64,000 nucleotides of DNA from contig NC_085883.1 of the NCBI RefSeq assembly GCF_035222275.1, forward strand, positions 2,418,001 through 2,482,000. Reading direction: 5' to 3'. The notes beneath the pieces are model-generated. The model saw only the letters and a program-made list of their open reading frames with translations. It was not told the origin of the DNA and made no database searches. Position numbers and translations under genes: made by a program. Source of the stretch: Podospora bellae-mahoneyi (Eukaryota; Ascomycota; Sordariomycetes; Sordariales; Podosporaceae). The stretch's first letter is position 1; every line of letters begins with the position of its first letter. Positions 10,282 through 20,780 of this stretch are shown here, piece by piece.

Positions 10282-11424
10282 TCAGTACCTTCGATTCCCA
10301 GTATCTGCCTTACCGCTCCTCTCACGCTCCAACATGGCATCAAACTCCTTCTGCGCCTGATTCTTCGCATAGTCCTTCTCATTCTCCGTATAAGTATACG
10401 ACTCTGACTTGCGCACCGGCGCTGCTTGATTGTCCTTGCCCCACGAGGCAGGATTCTCACCCGACTTTGCCGCCTCTCTGATCTTGTCCCACGAGTTGCT
10501 CAGCTTCGGAGGGGAATGGCCAGTATTTCCACCCGTTGATGAACGAGCGCCATCTCTTTGAACAGGTGCAACAGGTGAGGCATCGTCAAAGAGGAAGCCA
10601 TCGTCGTCCTCCCAGCTCTGTGGGGGCTCAGGCTTCGACGCTGCCTGGGCCGCCTGTTGTGCCCACTTTGGTCGTTGATACTGGGCTGGCTGCTGTGGTG
10701 TCTCTTCTTGCTGTTGCCCTCGTTGATAGTCTTGCTGTGGCGCACGGTCCTGCCCGTAAAGATCACCCATCTCCGGGCGGTGCTTTTGCTGCTCGTCTGA
10801 CTCCTTGAACATTCTCAACAGCTTGACGCTGTAGGAGGTATTGGCGAAGCTTGCGAACAAAACAGTGGTCCAGATGTTGACCACAAAACCGTACGCAGCC
10901 AGACGGGCCAGGCGCCAAGCTCGAACGGCAGCCTCACCTGTCCACTTGGGATTGGCCAGAGATGGGAAGGCATTGATGTTGTACTTTTCCGGGCTTGGGG
11001 TGTAATGAGGAAAACGGAGCTTGTCACGGCCCCGGCGTTCAAGGGCAATGGTGGTGGCAATCCATACAGGTGTCTCGAGCTCCATGGTGTTGACATATGT
11101 GGTTCTGAAGTTGGCAACAGCGTTGGCCTCGTCGGTTCTCAGAGGGCGTTTTGCCATGATGTGAGCAATGTTGAGTGAGACGGAGATCTGCTTGGCCAAA
11201 AGAGAGTTGTCGCCGCCGCTCTTCACCCAGAACGGGGCCGTGAGGTTCTCGACGGGGAAGCTAAGCTGTCGGAGGATGCGATGCCTTTCCTCGGGTGTCA
11301 TGACTATCCTTGGCATGCCATTCTTGTCGAGCAACGGCTTGGTTGGGGTGCCATCGCCCATGTCGAATTGGTTGTTATCGTCTGAAGAGCCCATGTCGGC
11401 CACCGAGTCGTCTGGTAGAGGCAT
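10282..11424 (-). CDS. Conserved-looking fungal membrane protein, function unknown
   Basis: This is a single-exon gene of 380 residues starting at ATG 11424 (MPLPDDSVADMGSSDD). The frame stays open 32 codons further upstream, but the chosen ATG opens an acidic N-terminus typical of such proteins. Residues about 35-190 are a compact region (VMTPEERHRILRQLSFPVENLTAPFW). It ends in a likely membrane segment near residues 195-220 (AAYGFVVNIWTTVLFASF). The remaining 160 residues are Gln-, Pro- and charge-rich, with DDDGFLFDDASP, and look disordered. I do not recognise the family; the layout would fit an organelle or inner-membrane protein with a soluble tail, but nothing in the sequence fixes the site. 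Confidence 0.75.
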   Translation of the reverse strand: MPLPDDSVADMGSSDDNNQFDMGDGTPTKPLLDKNGMPRIVMTPEERHRILRQLSFPVENLTAPFWVKSGGDNSLLAKQISVSLNIAHIMAKRPLRTDEANAVANFRTTYVNTMELETPVWIATTIALERRGRDKLRFPHYTPSPEKYNINAFPSLANPKWTGEAAVRAWRLARLAAYGFVVNIWTTVLFASFANTSYSVKLLRMFKESDEQQKHRPEMGDLYGQDRAPQQDYQRGQQQEETPQQPAQYQRPKWAQQAAQAASKPEPPQSWEDDDGFLFDDASPVAPVQRDGARSSTGGNTGHSPPKLSNSWDKIREAAKSGENPASWGKDNQAAPVRKSESYTYTENEKDYAKNQAQKEFDAMLERERSGKADTGNRRY

Positions 11425-11644
11425 TTTGTAGTTTCGGTGAGTAAATTTGAGTGAAGTTGCTTGAATCAATTTGATGATGCAAGGTAGAGCTCTTGAGAGC
11501 TCCAAGCTTCCAGCCCCCACCGAGATCTGGTCTGACGTCGGTAAAGTGGCCCAAGCTTCTCAGATCTAGCCGATCATCACCTATTTGATTCCACTAAGTA
11601 CTCTATCTCCAGCGTACTAACCTCCAACAAGGAGCAATTGTTCA
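11425..11644. promoter_or_regulatory. Likely promoter of the minus-strand membrane protein gene
   Basis: A short gap between the ATG at 11424 and the tRNA gene. No distinct motif is seen. Confidence 0.35.
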
Positions 11645-11716
11645 GCCCGGCTAGCGCAATGGTAGCGCGTAAGACTTCTAATCTTAAGGCTGTGGGTTCG
11701 AGTCCCACGTCGGGTG
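11645..11716 (+). tRNA. tRNA-Arg (anticodon UCU)
   Basis: The cloverleaf folds by eye. The acceptor stem GCCCGGC pairs with GTCGGGT using G-U pairs. The D arm is GCGCAATGGTAGCGC, the anticodon stem TAAGA/TCTTA encloses loop CTTCTAA with anticodon TCT at 11677..11679, and the T arm is GTGGGTTCGAGTCCCAC. There is no intron. It reads AGA codons. It lies at the left edge of a pocket of accessory genes (small secreted protein and toxin fossil). Confidence 0.95.
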
Positions 11717-12439
11717 CAAACTGATCCAAGCTGGTATCAGCTATCACTTTTGCATCTTCTTTACATATATATACATTTGTGTCTGGATATTGACACCACC
11801 AGAAAGATCTCCTTTTTGTCTCTTCAGGAGATGTGGTGGATGAAAATGATCTGTGTCTTGTGTGTGGACCCCTTGTCTCGGAAGTCATACGCTGAGTAAG
11901 TGTAGCTTGCACTAGTACTCGTCGGAGTACCATCCTCAGCCTGGTTATGACATCAAGCGTTTCGCTTTGGTGTTCATATTGCATTTGTTGATGACATGCA
12001 GCGCTCTAATATACGGTGGCCGCATAAGTTGGGCGATACTAAGGACATGGCACTGCAGCGTCACTAATCCAAGCTAGAGCATGAATACTGATCAATGGAT
12101 AGCAACTTAGGGAAGACATTGCTCTTGCAAGCCTACTTGCCTTCAAGGACAGCGAGGTTCATGAACCATCTAGGTACCTATGTCGGCATCGTGTGCGTGT
12201 TTATATGTTGACTAAACAAACATCTCAATGATTCAGCGTCTTGCAGTCAAAAGGGAAGTGCAGAATTGGTTCTAATACCTAGTTGAGCCAAATAACTACT
12301 TCGGGATTGTCTTTGAGCTTTTTGCTGTGCCAGGAGAAGCATAAATAGAAGAAATGGTCCTCCCCAACATGTCTCATTTTCATCATCAGCACACACCAGA
12401 TACAACAACGACAACACAGACACCCAAAGCTCTGCCATC
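11717..12439. other. Intergenic region upstream of the small secreted protein gene
   Basis: The stretch holds the probable promoter of the next gene, with a TATA-like GCATAAATAGA at about 12340..12350, some 90 bases before the ATG, followed by CA-rich DNA. Nothing else is supported. Confidence 0.5.
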
Positions 12440-12927
12440 ATGAAGTTTCTCAGCGTTATCGCCCCGGTCCTCTTGGTCTTGAGCGGGCCCAGCATCGCCT
12501 CCCCGACCCCTGAACCCGAGTACCCTACCATCAGCAACACCACCGTGGTTGACGAATTGCTTGCGTAGGATTCCGCCCTCCCTCCTCCCAGATTTCTCCC
12601 CGAAGAATACACGTAACTGACCAGATATCCGGCACGCACAGTAAGCGGGCCACCTGTTCCGGCTCCCTCAGTACCTGGACCTCATCCTCTACAACATGCA
12701 CAGGAACTGCCGGTCAAGTCATCACCAACCCTAACAGCGGCCAGTGCTACACCCACGGTTCTGGCGCCGCCCAACTTTTCAGACGTGCTTTGTGGAGTGG
12801 TTCCTCGGCCACTGTTACCTTCTATTCGTCGACCAACTGCAATCCTGGCACTGTCGTTTCCACCACCACCACTGGCCTTCTTTGCTGGGCCGGATGGGAG
12901 TTTTGGAGTTTCAGAGTCACATGCTAG
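12440..12927 (+). CDS. Small secreted six-cysteine protein with Lys-Arg processing site
   Basis: Exons 12440..12564 and 12642..12927 give 136 residues. The 77-base intron has donor GTAGGA, a TAACTGAC branch site and a CACAG acceptor; the donor is weak but the join is in frame. MKFLSVIAPVLLVLSGPSIA is a signal peptide. A short Pro/Glu/Thr propeptide follows and ends in LLAKR, a classic Kex2 cleavage site formed exactly across the splice junction. The mature part of about 92 residues begins ATCSGSLSTW and has six cysteines (TCSG, TTCTG, GQCY, TNCN, LLCW, VTC), many Ser/Thr and a Trp-rich C-terminus ending in Cys. This layout matches secreted effectors, antifungal proteins or killer-like peptides, but I recognise no family. 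The gene is easy to miss because neither exon makes a long frame. Confidence 0.72.
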
Positions 12928-13588
12928 TTGGTGACGAAAGTGAATGAGAGGAAGGGGTGCTTCGATCAAGTAGCTGTGGTGCTTGGTTTTGTACGGCTTT
13001 GGGGGTCATCGGGAACCTTGTTGTCGAGTCGCCGATGGGGGAGATTGGTAGAATAACCACCTAGGTACCTCATGTACCTTTTTTCACTTAGGTCAAGGTG
13101 TGGTCTCGGGAACTGCAGCCCAGACTACCCCACACACTCGTTAAAATCGACTCTTTGATGCTCGGGCATTGTCGCTGTCCTCTTTTCATTGCTCTCAACT
13201 TGACGAGGTTGATTGCCAAGCAACCACCAGCCAGAAAATATACAGCGCGGTTATTTATGTCCATACAGTGTTTTGGTACACCTCACCTTCTTGCACTTTG
13301 GGCAGTGTACCTAGGTGGGAGGAAGGTGCTAGTCACATCCTGACATTCTCATGAGCACTATCGATTTCCCAATGCTCGATGTGGCATGCTCCCACCTCAC
13401 CAACATGTTTTCAGTTGAGATGGGTGCTATGTATGTGTGGGGTGAGTGTACTGTTGCCTGCCTGATATCCACACTCCTTCAAACCCAAGCTCTTTGAACA
13501 AGCATCAACAAACACTTCCGTTTCATACCCTCTTTCTACCATCTTTGGAACCCCCCAAGTCTGTTGGAGACACACGCCAACCGGCTTC
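12928..13588. other. Intergenic region, nothing supported
   Basis: It contains a CCTAGGTA word at 13060..13067 and a near copy (CCTAGGTG) at about 13310. No coding region is supported. Confidence 0.5.
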
Positions 13589-15785
13589 ATGGCAACCAAC
13601 AACCTTCATGCTGTTTATGACCGTCATCTCGGCCAGGTTGACAAAGACGGCACACTCGATACTGCCGTCAGACTGGTAGACTCGATTCTTCGGGAGGGCA
13701 AGGCTCTCTCAGAAGAATCTCGAAGCAGAACCCTTCTTTTCTCTCCAAGCGCTGATGAGATGGAACGCCGACGAAGAACTTACACCATCTGGCGTGACCG
13801 TTACCTGTGCTAAGTTTGCCGCTTGGCTTCTCGGCGAGCCTTGCATCCCGCCAGGCCGGGGTATGCACTTTGGGGATCCCGATCTGTTTTCTAGAGCTGT
13901 GGCTGCCGAACACAAACAGACAGCACCGGCTTCGGTGAACCTCAGACTCGACTTTACCTGCGCCGTACAGCTTTTTCATCAACTCCGGTACCTTTCTTTC
14001 CAAAGTGTCCAAAGCTGCTCTGCTTGAGCCGTCAAAATGGCAAGGAAACAGTTCCTCCAGAGACGATGATTGCTGGATCGGGAAAATACATGATTCAGCA
14101 CAGCAAATAAGCAGCCAGAACCAGCACTTGTGGATGGACACAATGGAGGCTCGCCCCCAGTTTCCGCGCCGTCCAGCCTTTGGGTTGGGTGTTGGGAACG
14201 ACATATTCGAACCCAGAATGACAATGGAAGGGGGCCTCCATGCTCGGCAGAATCTCACAGATCTCTTCCTCATGGAGGGCGGTGCGTGTGAGATTTGCCA
14301 CCACCAAAATAGCCTGTCAGCCTACTTTGCAGACATGATGGGCAACCTGAAGCAGGAGCCCACTAAATTCGACATACTATGCAAACAGAAGACGAGATGT
14401 GATATCTCTCGAACTTACATGTGCCGATTCTCGGACAAAGATACCTCACATCAGTCTCGTCAACGAGGTTCTGGAATCACATATCCGCTACCAAGCCAAC
14501 AAGGACTCTCCGACCAAATTCCAGGTCGCTAGCTGGCAGCTCTCAATCCCTACAGACATCGTGTGCCATGGTGATGCATAGGCAGTTCCAACCTATCGTG
14601 ACACGGGCAACACCGACTAGTTTGTGTATGACAAGGTGATATCTCAGCAGCTGTACCCTTCTTAGTGTTCCCTTTCAATAAGTCCCACCACGAAGCTCTG
14701 CAGATCTTCCGCAGCTTCGGACGTTTATCTCCCAAGCTTGTCGAGACTTTTCACGATGGAGACCTCGTCAAGACACAGATTTTCTCCCAGGACCTTGCCG
14801 TTGTCAGCAAAGATGGTTCTGCGAAGCTTACTGGCTCTATCGAAGAGTTGCGTCTGCTGGCTAGCGGACCAAACCCACTGACCGATGATTTGGTGCTGGA
14901 GATTACAGGCTTCCATTCGTCTCAAATCCAAGCTGGGGCGTTCGATCAAGGAATTGGATGCTGCAGCATATTGCTTGAGAAATCTTGAGCTTCAACAAAC
15001 CGCCACCGGGAAGTCTTCAGCGCCACTACGAACCCTTGAACTCTCCGCAACCACCCCTTTTGTGATCAAGAGCCTGTCTGCTATTGCCAAGCTAGGCACT
15101 CAGTATGATATTGCCCGCGCTGCGCTGCCACCTCTCTGGGGACCCCATGGACTTCTTCAGTGAAAGGTCATTTCTGCCCACCAAACTCCTCCCTCCGGCC
15201 GCACCTGAGCGACTCTCCACGGCTGTCCACCAGCCAAAGAGCGGCGAGCATAAGCCCTCTGGAGCGTGAGGGCAAATACCTTACCATCGACGAGATAGAA
15301 ATGCGCGTTTGCCAGGTTTTGAAATGGCCGCAGCAGCACTTTTCAGCACTTAGGAAGGCAGCAGGCCTGGGAGATGTAACCGCCTTGCTTACCTCGGACA
15401 GTCTTTCGGCTCTGTACCGGCATACCGTAATTTGCCAAATGCTTTCCAAAGCGCCGAGTGACTGCTTGCGCTTTTTCAAGATTTTTCTCGATGGTACGAA
15501 GCCGTTCTGACAGCCCCGAAGCAACTTTTGGCTGCCTTGGAGACGTGGACGAAACTGCTCAACGGGGGCTGGACGCTTGATTCCCTTTGCAGTGTTCTTG
15601 ATACCTCTGGGGATGGGCGGGACGGGGAGATTTTGTCAAGTTTTTGACTATCACCCCGGAGGAAGCTCAGTCGTTGAGATCGTCAGAGGTCATCAAGCTG
15701 GAGGCAGATATCGAGGAGTGAGACATACTCGTCCCTGGAGACTTGAGTTGAAAAAGTCTTCATGTCAACGGCTTGTTCAACCCCC
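13589..15785 (+). pseudogene. Fossil of an insecticidal Tc toxin A (TcA/TcdA-like) gene
   Basis: Scattered in order along the plus strand are segments that match the N-terminal third of TcA-type toxin subunits. They include a Cys/His-containing CEICHHQNSLSAYF, IPHISLVNEVLESHI, an SIKELDAAAYCLRNLELQ segment, a PPLWGPHG segment and YLTIDEIEMRVCQVLKWPQ. Such genes are known from bacterial insect pathogens and, by transfer, from some fungi. Intact homologues are several times longer, so only the front part is left. The copy is broken, with several disruptions (roughly six to ten), and cannot act as a gene. The segments are still easily recognised, suggesting moderate age. Its right end runs up to the 3' end of the minus-strand transporter gene. 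Confidence 0.75.
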
Positions 15786-15793
15786 CTTATCAG

Positions 15794-17230
15794 TCACTCT
15801 ACCTGCACATCACCTCCGCTTTTCCTCACCACCAACCCCCAGAACCCTCCCGCCGCCAGCAAAAGCAAGCCAGAGCACACCCGAAACACCCCCACAAACG
15901 CCTTGTCGCTCTCCATCCTCCCCGTAACCAGCAAAGCCACCACCACAAAAACGTTGAGCGGTATCCTCAGAAACCCGTACACCTGGCTCCTTACCCCATC
16001 ATCGATCAACTTCCCCTTTAAAAACCCCATAGTAGGGAAATACATCCCCACGCAAGCCTCAAACAGACAAAACACCCAGAAGGTGAACTGCGAAGAGGAC
16101 GTGTACGACGCCGCTAAGAAAAAGCAAAGCGATGACACCCCTAAAAGGGAGGACAACAGCGAGCCAAACGGCAGTCTCTCTGTGATCTTGCCAAAGATCA
16201 ATGAAGACGCCAGCGTCGAAGCCATAAACGCCGCGAAAATGACACCATAAGGCAGTGACGTCCCTGATGAAGAGGAGGAGGAGGAGGACGACTGCAACGC
16301 GGGAGCCCAGAAGAAGACAAACAGATACATCGACCCTTCAAACACGGTAGTCGACAGCCCCAGAGCCAGTATCTTCGGGTCAGACAGCGTCTTGAACAAC
16401 GACTTCTCTTCCTTGGCTTCTTCATCTCTCTTTTTATCTGGCCCCTCGTTCAGGGCATAGTTCTCCTTCTGCTATCAGGTCAGCACAATTCCATGCCACA
16501 ACCACAAAAACAGGCAGCTTACCCAAGTCATCTTCATCACCCCTCCCGCAACCATCAACACCCCCGCCGCCAGCCAAAACGGCGCTTTATTCGTCCCCGT
16601 CCCCGCCACAAGCCACTCTCCCCCGATCCCGCTCGCTATCGCCACCATACTATTCAACGTGCTCATCACCCCAAACGTCTCGCCTAACCTCCCCTCCAAC
16701 CCCCTGTTTTTAAAATCCGAAACCAAGAAACTTTCAAAGACGGTGAACAAGAGACTTGTTCCTAGCCCTCCTAGTACCCTCCCGAGAAAGAGGACTGGTA
16801 AAGAAGGGGAGATGATTGTTAAGAGACAGGAAAGGGCGTAGATGAGGCAGAAGGCGAGGCAGGCTTTCTTGCGGCCGTAGGTGTCGGCTAGGGAGCCGAT
16901 GAAGGAGCCCGAGATGGCGCCCGAGAGGAAGCCGGTTGTGAAGAGGGGGGGGAGGGAGGAGGGTGAGAGGAGGTGGGTTGAGGTGTAGAGGGGGTAGAGG
17001 TAGGGTCCTTGGAGCCAGTCGGAAGTCATGGTGAGGGTGTAGACTGTTAGGAAGGGGGTTAGAGGGGAGGTGAGGAGGGATTGGAGGGGCGAGGCATTTT
17101 GGGGTTTGGGGTTGGGTTTGGGGGAGGGTTTTGATGTTGATGGGGTGGGGTGGGCTTTTTGGCGGGTGTAGAAGAGGGCGGCGTTGAGGGCGAGGAGGGC
17201 GGTTAGGTTGAGGGTGTAGATGGAGGACAT
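15794..17230 (-). CDS. MFSD5-type molybdate-anion transporter (MFS)
   Basis: Exons 17230..16523 and 16471..15794 are joined across a 51-base intron with GTAAGC donor and GCTGAC branch, giving 461 residues. SDWLQGPYLYPLYTS after the first helices is the hallmark of the MFSD5 family, and GSLADTYGRKKACLAFC is the MFS motif A loop. About twelve hydrophobic segments are visible. Eukaryotic members carry molybdate into the cell for molybdenum cofactor. The N-terminal cytosolic part has a Pro/Lys-rich stretch (residues 26-45), and a poly-Ser loop lies in the second half near 16270..16290. It shares its upstream region with the divergent RXT2 gene. Confidence 0.85.
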
Positions 17231-18041
17231 TTTGGGGGGGTTGACATTGGTGAGACTGAGGATGAGGGCTGAGTGTCATCAACTAGGATGATGAAAGATG
17301 ACTATATGTGATGGTAGAGATGACCGAATGGTCAAACAAAACAAGTGGCCTTTACGAAAATTGTAGACGTGGCGGTGGTGGTGGTGGTGGTCAATTACCC
17401 GGCTTGGATATTGAAGGCACGGCAAAGAGGTGAGAGGCTGTGACGTTGCGGGTTTGGAGTTTCTGGTTGGTCAACGACACGGATCTCCTGGAAAGAAAAT
17501 ATGAACGGGAAATAAAATTGATGGTGATATATATGTGCAAGAAGCGAACAAAACCGCCCGCGGTTCCTGTGATGTCTCTCGATCTCCCTTGGATGGTGCG
17601 GTTAATACTCGTCAGGGTTGTCAGTATTGGTGAAGGCTCAGGGTTGGTGGATAAATGACCACAAAAGCTGAGTACCCTAACCCTAGATTCCCATCCAAAG
17701 GCGGTGAGCTCGGCACAGGTCTTTCCCCACTTTCTGCCGTGGCTGCCCGCCATCAGTTCCAGGAACAAGCGCCAAAGCTGGGGTTCTGGGTATCCCCGTT
17801 CACGTCGTCGCCAGTCGCCATCATTTTCGCGACAGCATTTGAGCTTCGCCAGCCACGCTCGTCACCACACCCAAAGCCCTTTTCTTGAATAAAACAAAAG
17901 AAATTGAAACCGCGCGACAATATCTCATTTAATACCAACATCTTCTCCCCATACACTGCTTGCGCCCAGGTCCCAGGGAGCTTCGGCCAACAGGAACCGG
18001 AAATCCGCAAAGGAGGGCGCCCCAGGCCAGAAACCGCCAAA
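17231..18041. promoter_or_regulatory. Divergent promoter region between transporter and RXT2
   Basis: It holds a GGT run at about 17371..17390 and a telomere-like box, ACCCTAACCCTA, at 17674..17685. Such boxes bind TRF/Tbf1-type factors in some fungi. No gene is supported. Confidence 0.45.
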
Positions 18042-19608
18042 ATGTCAAACCAGCAGCAAGCTTTGGTCATGGAGACCATAATAGGCATCCAGAAAAAGCT
18101 TAAGAGGAAATCCTACGGTACGCCCCCTCCCTCCGAGTGACACTCCTTCTGCTGCTGTCACAATGTGCTAACAGCATCGTGTCGACAGACTCCGACTCCG
18201 ACTCCTCAATTGACCAACCCACTAACCGCGGAAACAAACTCAAAAAGAGGTCGAGATTCGTCGCGCGAGGGAGGCTTACCGGCTCCGCGGGCCCCGCTGC
18301 ATATAAAGAAGTGCGCACCACGGGACGAAGCCCTGGCAACCCAAGGCTGACTGGATACAGATCGCCGAGCACGCAGGCTACCAAAGAGCCATCATTAACC
18401 ACAACCCGCCGCTGATTGACGAGGACGGCTACGATATCACGAGCGACGACGATGAACAGGAGGTTCAGGAGGCCATCGCGAGCGCCATGGATGACAACCC
18501 GTACTCTGATGTTCACCTCGAACAGATCTTTGCCCCATTAACCTCGGTTACCGACCTGCCTACACATCCGGCCATGTCGAAACCCTTCACTTCGAAAGCC
18601 CTTACCGAATTGGTTGACCAGGCGCGCATCATCATGCAGAGCGAAAATAAGGCGCTTTGGAAAGTCAAGCCTCTGTTGACCAAGCTGGTTGGGGATAATA
18701 CTTGGGTTCCATGTGGACTTATGAGCGGTCCCAGCGACGCTTTCCTCTTTACAGATCCTACAAGGTTTTTCAATCGCCCCGACCGGCAGCGTCTTCGCCC
18801 AGCAGCGCCCCCTGTTGCGGCCCTTACGAATGGGGTAATGTCGGCTCATGAAGGCACATTTGCCGAGTCGGCTGTACGTGAAAGGATCGAGGGCGTTCTT
18901 TCGGGGCCAAGTGCTCCAGCTTCGGAAGACACAGTCGATGGAGAAACATTACCAGATGCCCCAGTTGTTACAAACGGCGAAACAAATACAGAGGCGCCGA
19001 AGCCAGCAGAGTGCCCGAAAGAGCCTCCACTAGTGAATGGCGACAGCAGACCAGATGAAAGACCAGCGGAGGAGGCGCATTCGGGCGACACCACCAAGGA
19101 TGAAGAAGACGACGAAGACGTGGTCATGGCCGAGGCGCCAAAAAGACGAGATATTCTGAACCGACCAGATATTCGACTAGAACCGCCGCGCAGCAATGGT
19201 ACACCAGCCGTGGCGCCCACAAGCGACCCGTTCGGCCCAGACGCCCCTTTTATACATCCCATGTTTATCGCTCCTCGAGAAGTTCGCCAGGATCGCAACA
19301 TGGGACTGGCCGAGCACGAGGCAGAAGAGCTGCGGCGATGGCTACAAGCATATGTGCAAAAACAGGAAGAAGTGTGTCGGGGTGCAAAGAAGCTTTATGA
19401 ACAGCTCCTTCGTGCAGACAGGCTGCGGAAACAGGTGTTGATGTGGGCCAAGGCAGAGGCGCACTGCGGACCAAACAACCACATGTCGGACGGGGAAGAC
19501 TGGTACGACAAGGAGGAGTGGGGCCTGACAGAAGACTTGAAGAAGGGAGAGGACGAAGTGGAAGAGGATGTTGGCACGACACAAAAGAAGACGAGGAACA
19601 GGAAGTAG
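18042..19608 (+). CDS. RXT2: Rxt2-like subunit of the Rpd3L histone deacetylase complex
   Basis: Exons 18042..18117, 18189..18310 and 18361..19608 (introns 71 and 50 bases, with CTAAC and CTGAC branch sites) give 481 residues. The N-terminus MSNQQQALVMETIIGIQKKLKRKS, then NRGNKLKKRSRF and RGRLTGSAGPAAYKE, followed by NHNPPLIDEDGYDI, match the Rxt2 N-terminal domain. The middle (residues 150-270) is acidic and disordered, with a DEEDDEDVVMAEAPKRR stretch. The C-terminus is a helical, charged segment. In yeast Rxt2 is part of the large Rpd3 complex, which represses transcription at promoters. Start chosen at the first ATG in good context. Confidence 0.82.
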
Positions 19609-20780
19609 ACTTGTCTGTTGTTTGTTTGATATTTTGGTCAGGTTGTTTGGTTGGTGTACATACAGAACATCTGGATTGATGGGAATGATGGGTTTTATAT
19701 CATGGCTAACTAGGTACGATACCAGGAGGGAAATATTTTGAATGGAGCTTTTTATTTTATTTTTGGCTCACCACGACGCTGGGAACTTCTGGAAGGGAGA
19801 CACAGGAACACTGATTCACGTCTCCACGCAGCTGTCACCACGATCGAGAAATCATGTCATTGGCTGACGGGGGCTCGTGGCCACCCTGGTCCACCCGCCC
19901 TCGCTCGAGCCGCATCCGAATTAGTACTGCACGATGCATCACTCCGACTTGGGACGGCTGAATGAGTTGAGTGACTGCTGAGTGGCTGCAGCATTCGGCA
20001 CTCGGAGGTCGTTTTGTGCCGATTTCTTTCTCTCTCGACTCTGTTCGTCATGGACTCGGGGAGGGACGAAAAGCTCAGAGCTTTGGGCTTCAGATCAAGG
20101 GACATCAGCACTCCAGTATCTCCTCGACCTTGACGACTATGATTTCCCTTTCCCGGAAATCTCATCTGGATCTCTCGGCACAGATCTAGAACCCGACAGG
20201 GAGGACACCCGAATACAACACTGCTGCTGCTGCTACTGCGCTAAGCCGGCGAAGTGCCTACCGCAATTGGCCTTGGCGTTTGCCGCCCGCCTGGACATCT
20301 GACGTGCACGTCAGGTCACGGTTGACAGGGGGAAGGGATAAAGAATAAAGATCTCGACACGCCCGGGTTTTTTTTGGGTTTTTTTTTATTATCTGCTTAG
20401 GAACAAGTCATAGAATATACTCCCGTCTTTGACGAAAAGATTGTGACGTTTTCGAATTGCGAGTGTTTTTTTTTGTCAACTCTGATTAGAGCGTTTATAG
20501 ACGCGAGACCAGCAAAACACCATTGGTTGATGGTGGTGTGAGCATCACGATCCTTGGCACGACTTGAGACGATTGGACTTGAGACTTCGATTTAGAGTTA
20601 CTCGGTTTGCTTTACGACAAGGAATCAGATTGACGATACTCCAGCATTGCGTATGCAAGCGTGCCGACACAGCAACAGCTGAACTCTCATCTCAACCCAA
20701 CTGACAGCCTTGGAAGGCTCGTCTTCACCTTTGACTTCAACATCACCATACCCCCTCGATATCTTCCATCAAATCTCAAA
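19609..20780. other. Intergenic region and promoter of the DHA2 pump
   Basis: No gene supported. The frame of the transporter is open 40 codons upstream of its start, but that part does not look coding. There is a CTG run at about 20221..20234 and T-rich tracts around 20366..20390. Confidence 0.5.

Noticed and set aside
17904-18140. Start of RXT2 at an earlier in-frame site near 17904
   Set aside because: The sequence before ATG 18042 is unlike the Rxt2 N-terminus; MSNQQQALVMETIIG is the usual beginning.
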